This document shows positions 1-8,989 of a stretch of 64,000 nt of DNA, piece by piece. Origin of the DNA: an uncultured Saccharospirillaceae bacterium. GTDB lineage: Bacteria > Pseudomonadota > Gammaproteobacteria > Pseudomonadales > Oceanobacteraceae. Position 1 is the first letter of the stretch. Every line of letters begins with the position of its first letter. The DNA lies in contig CANNFT010000014.1 in assembly GCA_947503895.1 (NCBI GenBank), positions 105,336-169,335 on the forward strand. The letters run 5' to 3'. A program made the position numbers and the translations under genes. A model generated the notes under the pieces. It had not been told where the DNA came from. It did not search any database and saw nothing but the letters and a program-made list of their open reading frames with translations.

Positions 1-1
1 A

Positions 2-910
2 TTGCTGCCTGGTGGTCTGACGAATCGATGTTGTGTGTTGAAGGTGAATCAAGAAAAATTTGTAATACGCAGTGAGTCGCCTGATAGCCAAGCACTGGGA
101 ATCGATCGAGATGCTGAATTCTCGATTCATCAATTCGCTGCTCAGAATGGTTGGGTGCCTAACATTATTTTTAGAAACCAAGATGAGCGCTATTGGATTC
201 GGCCGTTCATTGAGGGGCAGCCTCTGATTCGTGAAACATTAACGGATGATCAGATTCGAAATGTCGCTGTGCGGTTAGGGCGGCTACACGCGGTGCCGTT
301 GAGTACCGTACTCAACTCGCACGCATTACCGATTGGCGCTCCTAAAACAGTACGCGAACTACCCGTTATATCTATTCCAAATCAAGCTGATCGACTCTGG
401 AAGCAGGCTGCAATCAGATTTCATCAATCTGAACAGGAAATGTGCTCGCGTGGAGTGGCGAAGGAACATTGTGATACCTTGACGAGCTTTGATAACGACA
501 TCGAAACAGTATCGCATCAAGTGGAGCAAATGAATGCGCGTATCCAATCTTGGGGATATTCTGAATGGGGTTTGTGTCACATGGACCCATCTGTGGCGAA
601 TTGGCTGCAGACTCCGCAAGGTTGGATGCTATTGGATTGGGAGTATGCCGGCTTGGGTGATGGCTTGTGGGATTTAGCCATTTTTGCTGATGACGCTAAT
701 TTAAATGCTCGTCAGCTCGAAGTATTGATTAACGCATACAGACAGACACGATCAAGTTTCGAATTGGATGTGAAAAGCAGGGCGTGGGTTCGAGCGAATA
801 TTCAAACACAGTACTTATTAGCGCTATGGTTTGCGGCTCAGGGTATGGAAACCATAGAGGGTCTATCGAGGAAGCTAGCGGATTTATGGTTGGATGTTAT
901 GGAGTATTAA
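2..910 (+). CDS. Choline/thiamine kinase-family phosphotransferase (5'-truncated)
   Basis: The gene enters from the left edge. The visible 302 residues begin inside the nucleotide-binding loop (PGGLTN), so a short N-terminal stretch lies outside the window. The kinase core is clear: the Brenner-type catalytic motif HMDPSVAN starts at residue 193 of the visible part, and the metal-binding DWEYAGLGDG starts at 212. These belong to the APH/choline kinase/ThiK fold, which transfers phosphate from ATP to a small hydroxylated substrate in the cytoplasm. Thiamine, choline or a sugar alcohol are all possible, and the sequence does not decide between them. A bidirectional terminator follows about 50 bases after the stop, separating it from the convergent TonB receptor gene. 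The fold is sure; the substrate is not. Confidence 0.75.
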   Translation: MLPGGLTNRCCVLKVNQEKFVIRSESPDSQALGIDRDAEFSIHQFAAQNGWVPNIIFRNQDERYWIRPFIEGQPLIRETLTDDQIRNVAVRLGRLHAVPLSTVLNSHALPIGAPKTVRELPVISIPNQADRLWKQAAIRFHQSEQEMCSRGVAKEHCDTLTSFDNDIETVSHQVEQMNARIQSWGYSEWGLCHMDPSVANWLQTPQGWMLLDWEYAGLGDGLWDLAIFADDANLNARQLEVLINAYRQTRSSFELDVKSRAWVRANIQTQYLLALWFAAQGMETIEGLSRKLADLWLDVMEY

Positions 911-960
911 TAGCATGGAATGTTAATCGTACTGAATGGAAGTAATCTTAGGTCTAATAA

Positions 961-997
961 AAAAGGCGGCACAGAAAGTATCTGCGCCGCCTTTTTT
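961..997. terminator. Bidirectional rho-independent terminator
   Basis: GGCGGC at 965-970 pairs with GCCGCC at 986-991 around a 15-base loop. The stem is preceded by a run of A and followed by TTTTTT, so it can end transcription from both sides. It lies between the convergent kinase gene and the TonB receptor gene. Confidence 0.85.
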
Positions 998-1034
998 ATT
1001 TTCTAATCAGTGAAGAACGAAGTCTTGTTAGACT

Positions 1035-3530
1035 TTAGTATTCAACGCTGTAACTCAAGCTCACTGTACGGCCTTGTGCTGGCAAATCAGCTGAGGCACC
1101 GGTAGAGGGATAGGCGCGTACTTGGTTGTACAGCGGCTGATACTCTTTGTTGGTGAGGTTTTGGATTGCGAAGCCAAGATGTCCGGCAGGCAATGCAAAC
1201 TGAGTTAATAGGTCATACGTGGTATAGCCCGTAAATGGTGCTTTCTTTTCATCCGCACGATGGCCTTCTGTGTAGTCACTCATATGCATGGCACGTAGTG
1301 AAATTTCATAAGCGCCAAAATTATTATACGTCACATGAGACGTGATTTTTTGAGGTGACACACGGTCCGCCGGAAGCGCAACCCAGCCATCATCTTCCGT
1401 TTCTGTAAAGCCACGGGTGTAGGCGTATGTCGCACCAGTAGAAACTTTGTCTGTTAGGTAAAAGTTTACAAGACCTTCAAAGCCCCAGACTTTTTCAGTT
1501 TGGTCGAGTAATTCGACAACGCCAGTCACTTTGTCAAACTCTGTGTACTTATCTGATTGATTATAAAAGATAGATGATTGAGCTTGTAAGCTTTCAAACT
1601 GTCCGCGCCAGCCTAGGTCGAATGAATTTGTTTTTATTGCATCGACGTTAGTGCTATCCAACACAGGGCCTGGATCATTTACATCCGTGAATACATTAAC
1701 ACTTCGTAGAAGGCGTGACATATCCGGTACAGTATAGCCTTGTGAAAAATTGAAGTAGGCTTGTTGTTCTTTGTTTACATCATAAACAATACCTGCATTG
1801 AAGAGTAAAGCTGAAAAGTGTTCCTTACCGCCTTTGCGCTCAGTGACCGTGTCAGAATATGTCAGGAATTGCTCAGCTTCTAGAGTAGATGCAGCACCAT
1901 TGACCACCATTTCTAATAGCGCTGCCGCAGCGGCTTCACTTGGAGCCGTTGAGTTTGCCATTCCAGCGACGGTTTGTAGTGCAGGATCTTGGATTTGTGC
2001 GGAATAAATTGCTGCATTTAATTCATCTTCACCAGCAATATAGTCATCTACCTTGACGGTTATCCATTCTTTTCGAACACCTGCCCGAAGTGTTAAATCT
2101 TTGGTTAGTTGAAATTCTGCTTGAGTAAATACAGCAGTGGTTTCGGACTCTGATCTCGGCCCTGCTTGGTATACGCCGCCCGTTGGATCGTATTCAGTTT
2201 GTCCGCTTTCGAACCAAGTATCGTAATCATATGCTGTTGAAGTTTGTTCTCCAGAGTCAGCTATATAATCGATACCGTAGGATAGATTTAAAGTAGTAAA
2301 ATCAAGATCAATGGACGTATCAAGCGCCAATTTAACGTCAATGGCTTCTGTTTGAATTCTAGATTGAGTAATTGCCGACTTGCCAACAGAATTGGTGAGC
2401 ACCGCATTGGTTAATGCAGCGGAAGACTCGACGCCTTGCCCAAGCTGTGTCATGAAAGAAGCAGCTGCACTATTCCAATCGGTTACTAAGTAGAGCGGCG
2501 CGCCAAAGTAGGGGTAAAAATAGTAATCATTTTTGCGATAGTTCAATTGGCTTGTAAGGCTTTGACCTAAAAAATCGGTGTCATTAAAAGTCAACGTGAT
2601 CGACTTTCTCTCAGTTTTTGGCTGACGCTCTAGTGACAAGCCTTCTCTTGGCTGAACGTCATAAGCGTCAGCATTTCCTAGAACACCTTTTGGTAGATTT
2701 AACATTGCAGGGTCAGATTCACCAAAATCCGCAGCATATTTTGTGTCCATTTCTTCATTAAAATATTCTGCACCCACGGTTAATTTTTGGGTATCCGTGA
2801 ATTGGAAGCCTGTATTTAAAACTAAGTCAAGAGAGTCTGAGTTGTCGCGGCTGACTTGGTTTGGGTCGGTTGCAATTTGGTCGCCATTGGCATCGATAAA
2901 GTTGCCGCGTGATTCATAAGCAGCACCAAAATAGTAATCTACAATGTCCTTTTTCCCTGAAACGCTTTGGGAAAAGTTATAAGCCAACTGGTCTTCGTCA
3001 CGTTTTTCTGTGCTAGTGGTTAGACCCACCTCTGTTCTAAAAGTCGGCTCTTCATACGCGGCTTTTTTGGTAATGATGTTAATCACACCACCCGTTGCCC
3101 CGGCACCATACATGGCTGACGCACCAGAGATCACCTCAACGCGTTCTATATTTGCAGTCGAAATGGTGGTGAGTTCACGAGAGATTCCGCGATTGGTTCG
3201 TTGCGCCACGCCGTCAATGAGCACGAGCACTTTACGACCGCGAAGGCTCTGATAGTAACTTGAAACAGAGTTGTCTCCTGGTGCAATGCCCGGCACGAGT
3301 TTTCCGAGAATAGTGCCCAAATCAACACCGGCTTGTGCTTGCAGCGCAATTTGTTCTTGATCTATTACCTGAACGGTATAGGGAAGAGAAGCTAGGCTCT
3401 CATTACTGCGTGTGGCGGTAACGACTTGCTTGTCCAATTTGACAGAGTCTGAAGTAGTCTCGGTAGCAGTCGATGTCATGGATGCAGTGGCCATGGCCAC
3501 CATCACGTACAGAGGTGCTCTTTTCAGCAT
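1035..3530 (-). CDS. TonB-dependent siderophore receptor, IutA-like
   Basis: Outer-membrane gated channel for a ferric siderophore, energised by TonB-ExbBD. The 831-residue product has a signal peptide (MLKRAPLYVMVAMATAS), a TonB-box/plug region (QVVTATR, then LRGRKVLVLIDGV and the plug signature YGAGATGGVINIITKK) and a long beta-barrel ending in an aromatic-rich strand (SLSYSVEY). The plug resembles the aerobactin receptor IutA, so a hydroxamate or citrate-hydroxamate siderophore is the best guess. It is about 100 residues longer than IutA, with an Ala-rich loop insertion near residues 500-560. I chose ATG 3530, which follows GGGGA at suitable spacing, over the TTG 18 bases upstream. A strong Fur box lies about 45-60 bases upstream, so iron repression is expected. 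No siderophore biosynthesis genes are nearby, so it may serve xenosiderophores. Confidence 0.88.
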   Translation of the reverse strand: MLKRAPLYVMVAMATASMTSTATETTSDSVKLDKQVVTATRSNESLASLPYTVQVIDQEQIALQAQAGVDLGTILGKLVPGIAPGDNSVSSYYQSLRGRKVLVLIDGVAQRTNRGISRELTTISTANIERVEVISGASAMYGAGATGGVINIITKKAAYEEPTFRTEVGLTTSTEKRDEDQLAYNFSQSVSGKKDIVDYYFGAAYESRGNFIDANGDQIATDPNQVSRDNSDSLDLVLNTGFQFTDTQKLTVGAEYFNEEMDTKYAADFGESDPAMLNLPKGVLGNADAYDVQPREGLSLERQPKTERKSITLTFNDTDFLGQSLTSQLNYRKNDYYFYPYFGAPLYLVTDWNSAAASFMTQLGQGVESSAALTNAVLTNSVGKSAITQSRIQTEAIDVKLALDTSIDLDFTTLNLSYGIDYIADSGEQTSTAYDYDTWFESGQTEYDPTGGVYQAGPRSESETTAVFTQAEFQLTKDLTLRAGVRKEWITVKVDDYIAGEDELNAAIYSAQIQDPALQTVAGMANSTAPSEAAAAALLEMVVNGAASTLEAEQFLTYSDTVTERKGGKEHFSALLFNAGIVYDVNKEQQAYFNFSQGYTVPDMSRLLRSVNVFTDVNDPGPVLDSTNVDAIKTNSFDLGWRGQFESLQAQSSIFYNQSDKYTEFDKVTGVVELLDQTEKVWGFEGLVNFYLTDKVSTGATYAYTRGFTETEDDGWVALPADRVSPQKITSHVTYNNFGAYEISLRAMHMSDYTEGHRADEKKAPFTGYTTYDLLTQFALPAGHLGFAIQNLTNKEYQPLYNQVRAYPSTGASADLPAQGRTVSLSYSVEY

Positions 3531-3570
3531 GTTATTTCTATTCCCCAATAGTTATATAAATCAGGTTGCG

Positions 3571-3589
3571 AATAATAATGATTATCAAT
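3571..3589 (-). promoter_or_regulatory. Fur box upstream of the TonB receptor gene
   Basis: AATAATAATGATTATCAAT reads on the minus strand as ATTGATAATCATTATTATT. It matches the classic 19-bp Fur consensus at most positions, including the core TGATAATCATTAT. It sits just upstream of the TonB receptor start, where bound Fur would cover the promoter. Confidence 0.8.
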
Positions 3590-3808
3590 AACAAACGCAA
3601 AGGTAAATTCTAATAAATTAGCGTTAGATGTCTTTTGCGGCGTGATGAATCTCAACGTCTTCTAAAAAGTGACATGCCAATACTGGGTTTTTAAGTTAAA
3701 TCACGCGTTTTGCTGAGCAGTTCGTCAACCACGAGAACGTCGAAGGATGCAGGCAAGCTGAGCGAAAGGATCAGTTGATGAGAGAGCCCTGGGCTAAAGT
3801 GGGGCTTA

Positions 3809-3848
3809 AAACGGTTCTCATTGACAGTAGCATCTATGAGAACCGTTT
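3809..3848 (-). terminator. Inverted repeat, probable terminator of the PepSY operon
   Basis: AAACGGTTCTCAT (3809-3821) and ATGAGAACCGTTT (3836-3848) are perfect 13-bp arms with a 14-base loop. They start about 20 bases after the stop of the minus-strand PepSY gene, and on that strand the stem runs into a short T run (GTTTTAAG). The U tract is weak, so efficiency is uncertain. Confidence 0.6.
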
Positions 3849-3869
3849 CATGCTCGATATTGTGCGAGA

Positions 3870-5384
3870 TTAAGAGGTGATCGGTTGTGCAGTAGGTTTA
3901 TTCTTTTCTGAAGTCGTTTTGCTCGCGGGTAATAAGTAATCGAAAACGAAGAGAATGCCCGTAAAGATGAGCAAACCAAATTGCACGAACAGCACCCAAC
4001 CCTCTGCAGTCCATATCCAGCGTTGATTCATGATGCCATCACCGATCAGCGTCGAGATGCTAATGATCATTGCAAGTCGTATTATTCCATGCGCCAGTGA
4101 AAAACTCGCTTGAGATTTGAGCGCGACCAGTGTCGTGATGACCCATACAGCCCAGAATATGGTCTCTTCCCAAAATGCTTGATCTGCGCCAACGTGACGT
4201 AACCATGTGCTACTGGATAATAAGGAAAGTGTCGCGAGCACGAGACCACCACAAACTCCAAGGGTTAGCTTACCAAGCCAATGCTCTTGAGAATGTCCTC
4301 TTCGCTCTAGCCATAGCATATTTCCACTAATAATGAGTCCACACACAGCGAGTGCGCTTAAGGCGTAAAATAGCTTGAGCCATCCGCCTCCGTACATCAC
4401 ATAATGCAAGGGAACAACCGCAGCGAAGATACGTTGGAATGGGCCATTTCCAATAAAGTTAGCTGTATGAACCGGTTCACCGGTTGCCATTTTATACGTG
4501 GTGGCTTGCAAATTGTTGAGCTTCTCGTCGTGATTTCCACTGAATTTAATGTACCCTCCGCGATCACCATACCCAGAAAAAGAAATCATATTGACGGTAA
4601 CGCCCGGCATATCATTTTTGAAGGTATTATGAATATCATTCAGCGGATAACGGTTGAGTGGTTCGCCGATGATCTCAGCTTTTGGCCCTAGTATTGCGCG
4701 CGTCGCCTTTTCAACATCTCCGTCAAATGCCGCGAGGGCCAGTATGGGGGAAATGAGCCCAAGCAAACCCAATATAGTTCCGGTAAAAGCCAGTACCAAT
4801 GTGAAAGGTAGTGTCCAAAGACCCAAAATTTTATGGTGATCGGTTAACAGTAATCGCCAGCTACGTTTAGGGCGCAAGGTGATTAATTCTTTTCGCCATT
4901 TGATATGAATCACTACGCCGGCAATGATCGCGAGCAACATAGCCATGCCAGCCAGACCGATTAGGTAGCGACCGTAAGGACTGGGCAAATGAAGGTCTGT
5001 GTGAAGATGCGCTAATATGTGAGAACTGTCAGACTGGTCGGCTTCTACAACACGATTATCGTGTGCGGCTAAAAAGAGCGTGTTAAATGCTTCCTTTTCT
5101 CTGTCGAAATTCCAAAGAATATGGTGCGAGCGAACATCGTTTGCGGGCGAAATGAAAAAATCCGAGTAAATGAAATTCTCTTCGTGTGCGGCGTCGACCA
5201 CAGATTGTAAGTCGAATTGTTGGCTTTTCGGCAGCGCCGTTAAAGAGGGTGATTGCCAATACTCTAACTCATCCTCAAATAAAGCGGGTATACCAGAAAA
5301 AATCACGACAAATAATAAAATACCGCTAACAATGCCGATCCAGCCATGGGTGTTGTACAGCGTTTTATGAGTGGCTTGTTTCAT
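3870..5384 (-). CDS. PepSY-associated TM protein, putative ferric-siderophore reductase
   Basis: An inner-membrane protein of 504 residues with about eight hydrophobic segments. It has the PepSY_TM layout: TM1 after HKTLYNTHGWIG, a periplasmic PepSY region, then conserved histidines next to membrane segments (HLHTDLHLP, TDHHKILGLW, PLHYVMYGGG). Relatives such as FpvG of Pseudomonas reduce iron in the periplasm to release it from siderophores, with haem or metal bound by these histidines. ATG 5384 was chosen because the gene then starts 2 bases after the preceding stop and the N-terminus matches the family; a longer reading frame from 5504 would overlap its neighbour by over 100 bases. It is the last gene of a three-gene operon behind a Fur box. 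Reductase activity is inferred from family and context. Confidence 0.78.
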   Translation of the reverse strand: MKQATHKTLYNTHGWIGIVSGILLFVVIFSGIPALFEDELEYWQSPSLTALPKSQQFDLQSVVDAAHEENFIYSDFFISPANDVRSHHILWNFDREKEAFNTLFLAAHDNRVVEADQSDSSHILAHLHTDLHLPSPYGRYLIGLAGMAMLLAIIAGVVIHIKWRKELITLRPKRSWRLLLTDHHKILGLWTLPFTLVLAFTGTILGLLGLISPILALAAFDGDVEKATRAILGPKAEIIGEPLNRYPLNDIHNTFKNDMPGVTVNMISFSGYGDRGGYIKFSGNHDEKLNNLQATTYKMATGEPVHTANFIGNGPFQRIFAAVVPLHYVMYGGGWLKLFYALSALAVCGLIISGNMLWLERRGHSQEHWLGKLTLGVCGGLVLATLSLLSSSTWLRHVGADQAFWEETIFWAVWVITTLVALKSQASFSLAHGIIRLAMIISISTLIGDGIMNQRWIWTAEGWVLFVQFGLLIFTGILFVFDYLLPASKTTSEKNKPTAQPITS

Positions 5385-5386
5385 AA

Positions 5387-5692
5387 CTAGATATTTAACC
5401 CAATTGCATCGACGATTAACATAGGTAACAAAATCGAAAGTACTTTTATCCAAGCCCTCGATCCATTTGCTGATAATAAAATCCAATAAAAGAGGCACGC
5501 CCAAAAGACGAAGAAAAAGATGCCGCCCGCAAACACCTGTTCAACGGTTTCACCGAATGGCCACCAAAGTGTAATACCCACTGTAATACTGATCGTGGTG
5601 AAAAAACCGCCCAGTGTTGCAGCGACAATTCGGCTTGCGGTGTGGTTGATGATGTTTACGAACTGGGCAGATGTCTGGTGAAGTACGCTCAT
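5387..5692 (-). CDS. DUF3649-type small inner-membrane protein
   Basis: A 101-residue protein with two or three hydrophobic segments. Its start (SRIVAATLGGFF) and end (AWIKVLSILLPMLIV) are characteristic of DUF3649, a family that co-occurs with PepSY proteins and TonB receptors in iron-uptake loci and has no established biochemical role. Its ATG overlaps the stop of the preceding gene by 4 bases (ATGA) and it ends 2 bases before the PepSY start, so the three genes are translationally coupled. The same frame stays open upstream to 5968, but that extension is not hydrophobic and overlaps the upstream gene, so I reject it. Confidence 0.72.
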   Translation of the reverse strand: MSVLHQTSAQFVNIINHTASRIVAATLGGFFTTISITVGITLWWPFGETVEQVFAGGIFFFVFWACLFYWILLSANGSRAWIKVLSILLPMLIVDAIGLNI

Positions 5693-5994
5693 AATAAAGC
5701 CCCACCAATATTCAGTACCGCTAATGAAACGGCGCCGGTCGATAGGCCTTTCACCCAAAGGGGTTTCCACACTCTTAATTGAACATACATTGCACCCAAT
5801 GCCGAAAGCGCGAATAAGCTGTAAAAGAAACCTTGTTCTGCGCCGAATTCGTAAATGACACAGGCAACGGCGATCATCAGTGTGGCAGAGCCAGCAGTGA
5901 TCGCGGAAGTAGACAGGTGGGTTGTGGATTGGGCTTGTGTACCCAGCATGAGGTGGAGGCCTGACCAAAAGAGGCAGATACCGGTTAAAATCAT
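5689..5994 (-). CDS. Small iron-regulated inner-membrane protein
   Basis: First gene of the Fur-controlled operon, encoding 101 residues with about four short hydrophobic segments (MILTGICLFWSGLHLML at the start, AVSLAVLNIGGALL at the end). The position resembles that of DUF3325-type proteins beside PepSY genes, but the sequence is not clear enough to assign it. A good ribosome binding site (AGGAAG, 7-base spacing) supports ATG 5994. It may help assemble or modulate the PepSY reductase; that is a guess from context. Confidence 0.65.
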   Translation of the reverse strand: MILTGICLFWSGLHLMLGTQAQSTTHLSTSAITAGSATLMIAVACVIYEFGAEQGFFYSLFALSALGAMYVQLRVWKPLWVKGLSTGAVSLAVLNIGGALL

Positions 5995-6050
5995 TGTGTC
6001 GCTTCCTATAAGGCGGCCTCTATAGATTAGACCGCTAGGATAAAAACGCT

Positions 6051-6069
6051 AATGATACTGATTATCATA
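6051..6069 (-). promoter_or_regulatory. Fur box upstream of the PepSY operon
   Basis: AATGATACTGATTATCATA is a good match to the Fur consensus, with the paired halves AATGATA and TATCAT. It lies about 55-75 bases upstream of the first operon gene on the minus strand. The operon therefore has its own Fur control, separate from that of the TonB receptor gene. Confidence 0.78.
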
Positions 6070-6192
6070 AAGATTTAAAGAGAAACTTAAGGTAATCGGG
6101 ATCGGTGCGCTGTCAGTAGCGAAAGTCTTTCAGTGAGCGGTGAGTGCTGACGGGTAAGCAAAGAGGCGGCTGAGCCGTGAAGAGTTGGAGCG

Positions 6193-6954
6193 TTACTGGT
6201 AACGCTCGATGATTTTATCTAGCTCGCCACTTTCACGCATGAGCTTTAGTTTTTGATTGAATGTCACGACGAATTGATCCCAGTCTTTGGTAAACATGAA
6301 CCGGTAATCCACACTGTCCACCACCAGCTTGGAAATCTTAAATTGGTCACTCCATTTGTATTTTCGGATGAGCCATTTTGCCACGAGTTCATTCATCAAC
6401 AAGCCATCCACCCGCATACTTTGTAATAAGCCAAACATTGCATATTCATTGTATGCATCGAACCTGCGGATCTGCTGATTTTTTATTTGTTGTTCCACTG
6501 ATGGGTAACGGTAACCAATATGGGCCCCTAAGCGCATGCCGTTTAAATCTTCTCGTCGGGTGATGTTGGTCTCATTGTGGACAGGCGTTACGATAATATC
6601 GCGTACCGGCACGACGGCGTCGGTAAAGATGAAGTCTTGAGGTTTTTTAGTCCATTCAATGGCCCTTGGTGTTGCATCTAAAGACCGTTTGCTCATCATA
6701 TAATCCACACGTTTTCGGGGTACTTGGGTCGGCTCAATCTTATAGCCTTCTTCCGTCGCAATCCGATTCAGTACATCATACATGATGCCTTTGGGCGGCT
6801 GATTGACTTCATATATCAGGTAGGGCGGGTAATCCGGCGTGGACATTTGGAAGCGAATGGTTTCTACATCGCTGGCATGACCTAACAGGGGAGTCAGGAA
6901 TGATAGTGCCAGTGCCATCAAGCGTAGCGTTAGGATTCTTGACAGGGTGTGCAT
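6193..6954 (-). CDS. Periplasmic substrate-binding protein, SBP_bac_3 family
   Basis: The 253-residue product has a signal peptide (LRLMALALSFLTPLLGHA) and a type II periplasmic binding fold of the family-3 amino-acid kind: TPDYPPYLIY near the mature N-terminus, GIMYDVLNRIA as the usual first helix, GAHIGYRYPSVEQQI at the hinge, and ESGELDKIIERY at the C-terminus. No ABC permease or ATPase gene is adjacent. Such orphan proteins are common in marine gammaproteobacteria and may feed a distant transporter or act as sensors. ATG 6954 was preferred over an upstream start at 7071 because the signal peptide begins there and AGGCGGA precedes it. The ligand is unknown. Confidence 0.75.
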   Translation of the reverse strand: MHTLSRILTLRLMALALSFLTPLLGHASDVETIRFQMSTPDYPPYLIYEVNQPPKGIMYDVLNRIATEEGYKIEPTQVPRKRVDYMMSKRSLDATPRAIEWTKKPQDFIFTDAVVPVRDIIVTPVHNETNITRREDLNGMRLGAHIGYRYPSVEQQIKNQQIRRFDAYNEYAMFGLLQSMRVDGLLMNELVAKWLIRKYKWSDQFKISKLVVDSVDYRFMFTKDWDQFVVTFNQKLKLMRESGELDKIIERYQ

Positions 6955-7251
6955 CGAAGCATTCCGCCTAGTTTGCCTAAGTTTTGGTTGATATTTGTGC
7001 GTTGGGGAACAGTTATTCGGCAGGCTCATTGGTTTTGATATCTGGTTTCCATAGGGAGGAGGGTGTGCCATAAACGCTTCTACATTGCAGTGTAGAGTCT
7101 AACTTGCAAAACTGAGAGGATTTTAGCAATCTGACCTTTCTATCAGTAGTAATAATTAGTCTATTTGCGCTAATCCAGCCGCCTTTCCTAGAATGTGAGG
7201 GTAGTTGAATATCGAACGATTGAATTTTGAACAATATTTTAAAGAAGTGAC

Positions 7252-7674
7252 ATGATGAATGATGACGAACAGCAACATGGCGAGCCATCAAAGCGAGCCC
7301 GTCGCGGGTTGGTCGAGCCACGCAATCAACAAAGGCATAAGCGGGTAAAAAAGCGACTCATATGGAAGCTAATGGTAGCGGTCGCTACAGCGGTGCTCAT
7401 TGTGCAGACGCTTTGGCATAACTTAACAACCAGCACGCTAACCTATCGAGCATTGCCTCAGGCAGAACATCAAGAAGCCAACATTAAAATTCGATTTGCA
7501 GATGACATTAGCATGGGCGAATTACATCAGTTTATTGAGGAAAAACAGCTAACATTGATCGAAGGCCCAAATGCCGTTGGACTGTTCTATTTTTCAACAC
7601 TGAATCCGTTGTCAAAAGAGCAAATGCACGAGTGGGAAAAAGATGCCCGAGTGCTGCATGCTAGTGATGAGTAA
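7252..7674 (+). CDS. Small membrane-anchored protein with an anti-sigma-like C-terminal domain
   Basis: 140 residues: a basic N-terminus (residues 14-36, rich in Arg and Lys), one membrane span at about 37-56, and a compact C-terminal domain (78-117). The pattern IKIRFADDISMGELHQFI...LIEGPNAVGLFYF resembles the extracytoplasmic end of many zinc-finger anti-sigma-factor proteins and some protease propeptides (the GP-x-A-x-G-x-Y type). The N-in topology from the positive-inside rule puts this domain in the periplasm. The zinc-finger half and any sigma-factor gene are absent nearby, so a regulatory role is only suggested. The next gene is convergent, on the other strand. Confidence 0.55.
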   Translation: MMNDDEQQHGEPSKRARRGLVEPRNQQRHKRVKKRLIWKLMVAVATAVLIVQTLWHNLTTSTLTYRALPQAEHQEANIKIRFADDISMGELHQFIEEKQLTLIEGPNAVGLFYFSTLNPLSKEQMHEWEKDARVLHASDE

Positions 7675-7696
7675 TTCGAGATAAATCCGTAGACAA

Positions 7697-8806
7697 TCAA
7701 TCTTCCAATTGAAAGCTCGAAACAATATCTTCTGCCTTTGAATCAATAACGGAGTGCGTATCAACGATGATGTGACTGGCTGAGCGGTGGCGAACCGTTC
7801 GAGCAATAAAAATATCTTGAACAGCGTCGTCGTTAGGGAATGTTGTAACCACAAGGAAATGTTTTCGGGTCTTTAAAATACCTTGAGACATGATGTAAAT
7901 GTCTCGTTCGGCGAGCATATTTTGTTTCGGGTTCTTGGAAACGCTAAGGTCTGTTCGGGTGGATAAATTGATAACACGCTTTTCATCTTCGGAATAAAAC
8001 GGTTTATTGACAAAGCGGTGATATTGTCGAATATCTTTGATGGTCATGCCAGGTGCCCACGCGTTTTTTACAAACTCGATGTCACGTTTAAATCGGTCAT
8101 TTCTTTTGCTGTTACGGTGTTGTACAGATTTCTTCAGCGTTTTTGCTGTTTTAACTGCACGTGAAAGCCGTTCTTGATTATGGATATCTTCATGATTTAA
8201 GCGTTCGAATAGTTTTATACGCTCTTTTAAATGTTTGATTTTAATTCGATCTTCCTGCGTTTGAATATTTTGCATTCTGAGTCGTTTTTCCTGCGCGAGT
8301 TTTTCCTCATGCAGTGCTTGAATCTTGTTTTGTAAATCTGAGAATTGTGACTCCATGAGTTGCATCTTATGAGCGTCCACATACCCCTTCAATAAAGTGT
8401 CTTCATCGACGTTAATTTGTACCTTTAAAAAGAGGTCTTCACCGTCATATTGCTCGCTTAATATCTTTATATTTGACAATGCACTGGTAAATTGACGGGT
8501 GGTTTCAGAATGCCAATTTGATTGATGCGTAATGGGCTGTGCATCTTTATTCAAATCTGAAGAAGTCGAAGAAGGTAATGTGAATTGACCGCTCATGTTC
8601 CCGATATTGAGGGCATGCTCAAGCACAACGCCGGACTCTTGCAATGCCTCGGTTCGCAATATGGCGAGGGCGCGCTCAGTGGCTTGCATCCTAGATTCGG
8701 TTTTCGGGACGGTGTATACAATCTCTTTGATGTAGGTGGTGGCGTGGCTGTTGACTGATATAAATATCAAAAAAATAAAACAGGTATGCCAATTGAGTGT
8801 GACCAA
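7697..8806 (-). CDS. Secreted coiled-coil protein of unknown function
   Basis: I do not recognise this 369-residue protein. It has a hydrophobic signal sequence (WHTCFIFLIFISVNSHA, residues about 6-22), then an alpha/beta region whose pattern (ATERALAILRTEALQESG, then ILSEQYDGEDLFLKVQI) recalls small periplasmic domains of the FlgT/LPP20 kind. A long charged coiled coil follows at about residues 148-228, and a C-terminal mixed domain closes it. I chose TTG 8806 because it places the signal peptide at the N-terminus and has GAGAAAG upstream. The frame is open to an ATG at 8902, which would add 32 non-hydrophobic residues. A periplasmic structural or adaptor role is possible. Confidence 0.55.
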   Translation of the reverse strand: MVTLNWHTCFIFLIFISVNSHATTYIKEIVYTVPKTESRMQATERALAILRTEALQESGVVLEHALNIGNMSGQFTLPSSTSSDLNKDAQPITHQSNWHSETTRQFTSALSNIKILSEQYDGEDLFLKVQINVDEDTLLKGYVDAHKMQLMESQFSDLQNKIQALHEEKLAQEKRLRMQNIQTQEDRIKIKHLKERIKLFERLNHEDIHNQERLSRAVKTAKTLKKSVQHRNSKRNDRFKRDIEFVKNAWAPGMTIKDIRQYHRFVNKPFYSEDEKRVINLSTRTDLSVSKNPKQNMLAERDIYIMSQGILKTRKHFLVVTTFPNDDAVQDIFIARTVRHRSASHIIVDTHSVIDSKAEDIVSSFQLED

Positions 8807-8989
8807 GCGAAGTCTTTCTCGGGTGTTGAAACACGTACAGCGACGTTGACCACAAAAGAATATCAAGTTAATCGGCCGAAAGGCCCGCGCACTCCCACTC
8901 ATCTGAGACTCCCGCCACTGTTCTATTCAATAAATGAATCACGCAATGAGCAGGCCAGATTATTGGGGAATCAGCATTTATGCTTGATA

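Noticed and set aside
3721..3765. Fourth copy of the structured repeat family
   Set aside because: The string GGATGCAGG near GAGCGAAAGG resembles part of copy A, but the other blocks are absent, so it is likely chance or a small remnant.
5387..5968. Longer 193-codon version of the DUF3649-type gene
   Set aside because: The added N-terminal part overlaps the upstream gene by most of its length and lacks hydrophobic or family character; the ATG at 5692 with an ATGA overlap explains the data better.
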